NCBI GenBank assembly: GCA_003665825.1
Contig: QPFY01000065.1
Location: forward strand, 1 to 24,167
Length of the DNA: 24,167 nucleotides
From: Microbotryum silenes-acaulis
Lineage: Eukaryota; Basidiomycota; Microbotryomycetes; Microbotryales; Microbotryaceae
Direction of reading: 5' to 3'
Part shown: positions 19,871-24,167 of the stretch, in pieces
Layout: each line of letters starts with the position of its first letter
Numbering within the stretch: the stretch's first letter is position 1
Notes under the pieces: generated by a model
Databases searched by the model: none
What the model was told of the DNA's origin: nothing
What the model saw: the letters and a program-made list of their open reading frames with translations, nothing else
Made by a program: the position numbers and the translations under genes

Positions 19871-21041
19871 TCCAGTTCGTCGAGTCATCCGTCCGAAATC
19901 ACAGAGCGTCTACGTTTCACCTCATTGCACCTCAACATCCCACATTCCCGCTCGTCTCCTTGCCGTTCAAGTTGACCGGACTTGCACACTGATTTTCCAC
20001 CTCGTCGATCGCACTTATCGACTTTCCGGCAAAGCCCTCGAGATTTGCCACAGCACGCCACCTCGTTCCTTCACCTCTTCCTCGAAGACCATCCTCCGTT
20101 GTGCACGGTGAGCCATACAGTCAGGACTCGGGCTTCTCCGGACCACTCGGCGCTCGAATCAGGCTTCGCACCGTGACGATCCCTCGCACTCTCAATTGAC
20201 CTCGGCGATTTGCTCGACCAGCTTGATGCGTGCGATCACTATCCCACCTCTGCGAATTGCACGTTCGTACATGCTTTAGCAACCCTGGACCTGCGGTCAC
20301 GGACTGCGCTCAGCGACCCACGGTGTTCCATTCCTCTCGCTTCGCTTCGTCATGCATTCACCTTGCTTGGTGTCGAGGGACTCGTTTGGCATTGGCTTGG
20401 CAAGCCAACGTCCGAAAGGTCAGTGGGTACCTTCAACCTGAAGGCTGTTCTTCCTTCACGCCTCGTGTTGCAACTATGCGCACTCTTGCTCCTTTCTAAC
20501 GCTTCATTCGCTCCACCAGGTCTCAGGTTTCCGCCTGCGCTCAACTCGGCTCTTTAGCCTCCGGCTTGCTCGAAACCGTTTCTAGCTCTCACAGATGAAT
20601 GAGCGTTCAGACTTTTCTGGCGAAGTTGCTTTGTTCGGCCTCGATCTCCTCTCCATCGCCCCCGACCTCAAAACTCAACTCGGAGTCGGTGCGACGGATC
20701 ACCCGTTGAGGAGCGTGCAAGCTCTCATCAACGCCGCTGCTGCCTTCGCCACCCAAGACTCGACATTCGCCGACGATCTTTGCGATAAGGCTTCCGAACC
20801 TCTGGGTAACCTTCCGCCCTGCGGCCAACCCCTCTGGGTACTCTTCTGCCCCGCCCCCGCTCGGCTTGAGATCGAGAATGAGGGACCACCTTGGCTCTCT
20901 GCCCAATTGCTCGAGCGACCTTTCCCCCTGTCACTTCTTTCCCTGCATTTTGAGGTACGATTGTTGGAGCATGTGCTCCCGCAATACCAGTTGGTCTTTG
21001 AGCTCATATGTGCGTGTCTGAGAAGCTTTAGAACGGCTTGA
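19870..21041 (+). repeat. Internal unit, copy B unit 3, running into the gene end
   Basis: Landmarks lie at about 19941 and 20195. The intron at 20419-20519 keeps both GTCAGT and ctccaccag. The next exon starts like the other units (20595 onward: GLDLLSIAPDLKTQL, then VQALINAAAAFATQD) but after about 20780 diverges into sequence unique in this window. Confidence 0.6.
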
Positions 21042-21267
21042 CCCATTCTTGGCGGCTTTCGACGTGGTTCTCTTGCGCAAACAACCTCAATGGAATGCTC
21101 TGTGTATCAAATATAACATGAGCGCTGGAATAAAAACTGCTGAACGCAATCATAATTACGTTGCAGTGATCTATGGATTTACTGGACCGATCGTACTCCT
21201 CGCTCGGGCTGACCGAGCAGCTGATATGCCATGGTGCCCTCAGTGTCGGTTGCAATCGTATGCCTAG
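20595..21267 (+). pseudogene. Family 3' exon with a one-base frame break
   Basis: Frame 20595-21041 reads well as protein (FADDLCDKASEPLGNL, then LLEHVLPQYQLVFELICACL). At about 21024-21030 the protein-like signal switches frame and continues as EALERLDPFLAAFDVVLLRK to MPWCPQCRLQSYA, stopping near 21267. A difference of one base joins the two; a short intron is less likely because no fitting donor exists. It could be a true mutation or a sequence error. The product is not recognised; a CPxC-like pair of cysteines (WCPQC) is visible near the end, which alone is weak evidence of metal binding. Confidence 0.5.
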
Positions 21268-21295
21268 CCTTTTACTATAGCGTCTTTCCGTTTAG

Positions 21296-21742
21296 CAAGT
21301 GAACAAGTGCCACGACGAGCTGCTTGCAGCCGTTTGTCGTCATTCGACAGCGGATCGTGCCACGGATTTCCCGCAAAGTCGAACCTCTGTAACCTCAGCT
21401 GCATCCCTCAGGGACGATCACAACTACAAGTATGCCGTGACACCGCAGACTTCGCCATCAGAGTGAAGATATTCAACGATGATAGTTCTTTGAGGAGCCT
21501 TTCGAAGAAGCACTATCCGATCGAGCCGCGAAGAGGATAGGAGCGGGCTCGGAGCTCGCGCGATCGAGAGCCGACCTCCGAGTCCTTGCGCGACTTTTCA
21601 ACTCCAAATCAGCACTCGATATTGATTTCAACACAGTGAGCACCATGTAATAGATCTCTAAAACGTACTCATGTAGCTTGAAACATGTCTCAATGCGTGG
21701 GATATGGCTTGCAGCGATGATCCGTTCGGAAGGACCAGGTGA
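21296..21742 (+). pseudogene. Last exons of the family gene (copy B)
   Basis: Exon 21486-21635 (50 codons) follows the acceptor GATGATAG and ends at donor GTGAGC; it reads FFEEPFEEALSDRAAKR and then LARLFNSKSALDIDFNT. A 41-base intron (21636-21676, acceptor CATGTAG) leads to the final exon 21677-21742, LETCLNAWDMACSDDPFGRTR then TGA, in phase. The exon before (21296-21429, donor GTATGC) is phase-compatible downstream, but joining it to the preceding WCPQC segment gives a stop, so that step is uncertain. Confidence 0.5.
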
Positions 21743-22627
21743 CCTAGATCATGTGTGCTGCGGCATCGCTTTCGCTGTTCGATCTTGGAGAACGGTCCCG
21801 ATGATAATACTGCATCGACATCGCAATCTAGCCCGGCACGCGTATCGACAAGTGTTTTTCGTGTAATCGAGTGTTCTGAGAGTGAGAAACATCTATCTGC
21901 AGGATGGGCCTGCGAGAATGAGTCGATTAGTAGTCGTAACTGGTCTCTCGGCTCGCCGACAATCGAGCCTTTTCGCAGACAGCGCTAACTGAACGAACTT
22001 CTTCGCCCAAACACCATATCCCGGTACTATTCAACCGAATGCGCTTCACCAAAAAAGACTCGTCGAGCGACCTTACAGAGCATTGCGATCATCATCGAAA
22101 ACTTGTCCGCAGACGAACTTCGAAGTGCCGACGGACCGCATCAAGTTTTCACCAACGATCTGTTGGGGAAAACCTACTCTCGTTTTGTGCTCACGCCAGC
22201 TATCACTTGAGGGCTTGATTCATCTCTTCATACATTTCCAGCATTGCGGTCTGCGAGATACTGAGATGCGCTTCCTGGACACGCCCGGCGTGACTCTTAA
22301 GCCTCCGAGTCGTCTACCAGTATCATCGCGCGACAGTGATCTCGCCCGTAATCGGATCAAAGATCTGCTCCCGAATATGCTGCCTTTCCCTCAATCTTCA
22401 GACACAGCTCGTCTACATTTCAAGAACAGCCTTTGAGTAAAGGATTGACAACGGTATAAGCGTGCTCAGTGACTTGGACCAATCGACCTCTGCGCCATGC
22501 CGGACGCCGGCCGACTCACTCGGCGAAAGACCCACGCGCTGACCTCGGAGGTACTCGCTCTCTCTAGCCTTGAAGTTCCTCACATCTCTTTTAGAGTTTC
22601 AGAAAGATAGACGTCTTTATAAGTCGA
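21743..22627 (+). other. Upstream region of copy C
   Basis: No gene is seen. From about 21860 it is a diverged relative of 480-1145, and from about 22060 the relation is clear (ttttcaccaacgatct near 22145, cccgtaatcggatcaaa near 22345). It lies between the last exon of copy B and the first exon of copy C, so it serves as the spacer between tandem family members. Confidence 0.55.
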
Positions 22628-24167
22628 CTGGACTCGAGCAAATCGGAGGCCGATCTCACGGCCGAGTGCGCCGAGCTTCGGAATCTCGCGCGGTGAGCTG
22701 ATAGGCTCGACTTGACGTTCGCGCGCGCCAACGCCCCTTTCCCTCTCCCCACTCACTCGCACCACTCGCACGGTGCGACGTCGCACAACACAACTACCAA
22801 CGACGCCAACATCATCATCTTTGGCACGATACGACTTACACCTCCATCTGAGAGGGCGTGATTACTTCCAGCAGCGTGCTAGCTCACGTCGATGCATCGC
22901 TCGAGCGTCCTCGGTCGGACACGTGCCCGGTCAGCGCACCGCCTCGATCACCCCAATCGCCCACAAGCTACTCGACCCATGAGTGTGGTGAGTACTTCAC
23001 TCAGATAGTCCTCAGCTCTCGTCCCATTCGCTCACCTCATGTTTGTCTTTGCTGCTCAGCACTCTAGTTTAGATCGCGCGTTGGCCGACTCGCTGGCATC
23101 CGAGCCTCGCACCGAACCGCTCAGTGACTTGTATGATCAGACTCTGCGCATCAGCACCATCGACAAGACGCCCACCATTCCCCAGGTCTTGTATCGATGC
23201 ACACATCACTCGATCCTCGTCGCTCCACCTCGAACATCATTGTCGACCTGTGACGATCTCGGCCATCGCCACATCGTTCCCTCGCGTCGTCAACGTCAAC
23301 CCATCACACGAACGCAATCCCTCACGTCTCTTTCTTGATCGAATCAACGGGTCTCATCGACGCGGCAAGCTCGGGAGTTGTCGGAACATCTCACGACTCG
23401 ACTGATTTTGTCGATGTCCAGACCGACACCTTCATCGGCTCAAGCACTTGCACCCCGTCTCGACCCCGCCGCGATTCACTCAACCTCCCGCGCTTGTCAT
23501 CCAGCTCGTCGAGTCATGAAGCCACTACATCTCAACATCCCACCTTCCCGCTCGCTGTCTTCGCCATTCAACTTGATGGGACAGCTCTCAAGCTCTTCGA
23601 TCACATCATCTAATCGACTCGACTTTCCGGCAAATTCTCGACATTTGCCACATAACACCTCCTCATCGCTTCCCATCTTACTCAAACTCCATCCTACGTT
23701 GCGCACGTTGAACCATCCAGTCACGCCTCGGGCTTTTCCGCACCATTCGGCGCTCGTTTTCGGCGTTGGACCGTGACGATCTTGCGCACTCACAATCGAT
23801 CTCGGCGATTCACTTGACCAGCTTGATACGGGCGACCACCATCCGACCTCTGCAAGTTGCACATTCGTACCCGCTTCAGCAACCCTGGTCATGCGGTCAT
23901 GGACTGCAATCGGCGTCGCATGGCGCTCCATCTCCTCTCGTTTCGCTTCTTGCACTCACCTCGCTGGGTGTCGACGAACTCGTTTGGCAGTCACAAAGCG
24001 AGCAAACATCCGAAAGGTCAGTGCGGCCCTTCAACCTGAAGTTCTTACCTCTTTTCACACCTCGTGTTGAAAGTTTGTGCACTCTTGCTTGTTTGACTTT
24101 TCTTTCGCTCCACCAGGTCTCAGACTCCGGCCTGCGCTTAAGTCGACTCTTTAAACTGCGACTCGCT
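22628..24167 (+). pseudogene. Repeat-family gene copy C, 5' part, cut by window end
   Basis: Exon 1 is 22628-22692 (65 bases as in A), but the ATG of copy A reads CTG here. Exon 2 is 22872-22987 (116 bases). Exon 3 opens at 23073 after TTTAG in the right phase and stays open to 23338, reading DRALADSLASEPRTEPL; it lacks the 7-base insertion of A and the stop of B, so this is the best-kept 5' part. Coding-like sequence then continues in another frame (23335-23613). One internal unit follows, with an intact intron at 24017-24116. The gene continues past the window. Product not recognised; whether a different start rescues it is unknown. Confidence 0.55.

Larger units (their letters stand above)
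16173..21742 (+). pseudogene. Decayed repeat-family gene, copy B, with apparent 3' end
   Basis: Exon 2 (16173-16288) is exactly 116 bases, with the same splice signals as in A and identical by eye to copy C. Exon 1 with the ATG is missing, and exon 3 has an in-frame TAG near 16434 where copy C reads TAT, so the copy looks dead. Three internal 1.5 kb units follow (landmark starts near 16860, 18420, 19941). The longest open frame is 19015-19992 (325 codons), with segments like SADEIEICRV-type ALLADEIEICRVTAHCRSL. The likely 3' part (20595-21742) is the most protein-like piece of the family. The product is not recognised. Copy A stops before this 3' part and copy C runs off the window, so B is the only view of the gene end here. 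Confidence 0.6.

Noticed and set aside
19015..19992. Intact 325-codon gene
   Set aside because: It crosses positions that are exon, intron and other frames in sister units and follows a unit whose splice acceptor is lost. It is more likely an incidental long frame within pseudogene B.

Overview
The window looks like nuclear DNA of a fungus, most likely a basidiomycete. The coding stretches are cut into many small exons by 60-75 base introns with GTRNGT donors, CTRAY-like branch sites and YAG acceptors, and base composition is near balanced. No bacterial operon structure, rRNA, tRNA or CRISPR array was seen. The lineage call is inference from gene structure only.

Layout. (1) Bases 1-4424: a left flank with nested CGGACATG inverted repeats, then repeat copy A, about 0.9 kb of upstream sequence followed by a decayed multi-exon gene (1146-4424) cut off at its right end. 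(2) Bases 4425-14775: about 10.35 kb of unrelated sequence holding two long genes that point away from each other. Gene 1 (minus, 8590 to 4702, six exons, about 1045 residues) carries a segment that reads as a ParB/sulfiredoxin-like domain. Gene 2 (plus, 9652 or further upstream to 14613, about 14 exons, about 1230 residues) is a large protein I do not recognise. Splicing was worked out exon by exon; all junctions keep phase except one in gene 2 (10681-10706). (3) Bases 14776-21742: repeat copy B, whose first 364 bases are nearly identical to 239-603, followed by a second decayed member of the family with three internal 1.5 kb units and what seems to be the family's 3' end. (4) Bases 21743-24167: upstream region and 5' part of a third member, copy C, running off the window.

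The most interesting structure is in the central unit. A 24-base imperfect palindrome, GTGCA-N14-TGCAC with a core like CAATTC, occurs at least nine times between 7.0 and 13.4 kb. All of these copies lie in the expanded introns (227-276 bases) or in the leader of gene 2; a 22-base variant sits in the 197-base intron. None of the ordinary 63-118 base introns has one. With a ParB-like protein encoded alongside, a ParB/parS-like protein and palindromic-site pairing inside a fungal element is a testable but unproven idea. The flanking family is a separate story: tandem paralogues with an internal 1.5 kb repeat, a conserved 100 base intron in each unit, and blocks that are almost identical between copies, which suggests recent duplication or gene conversion.
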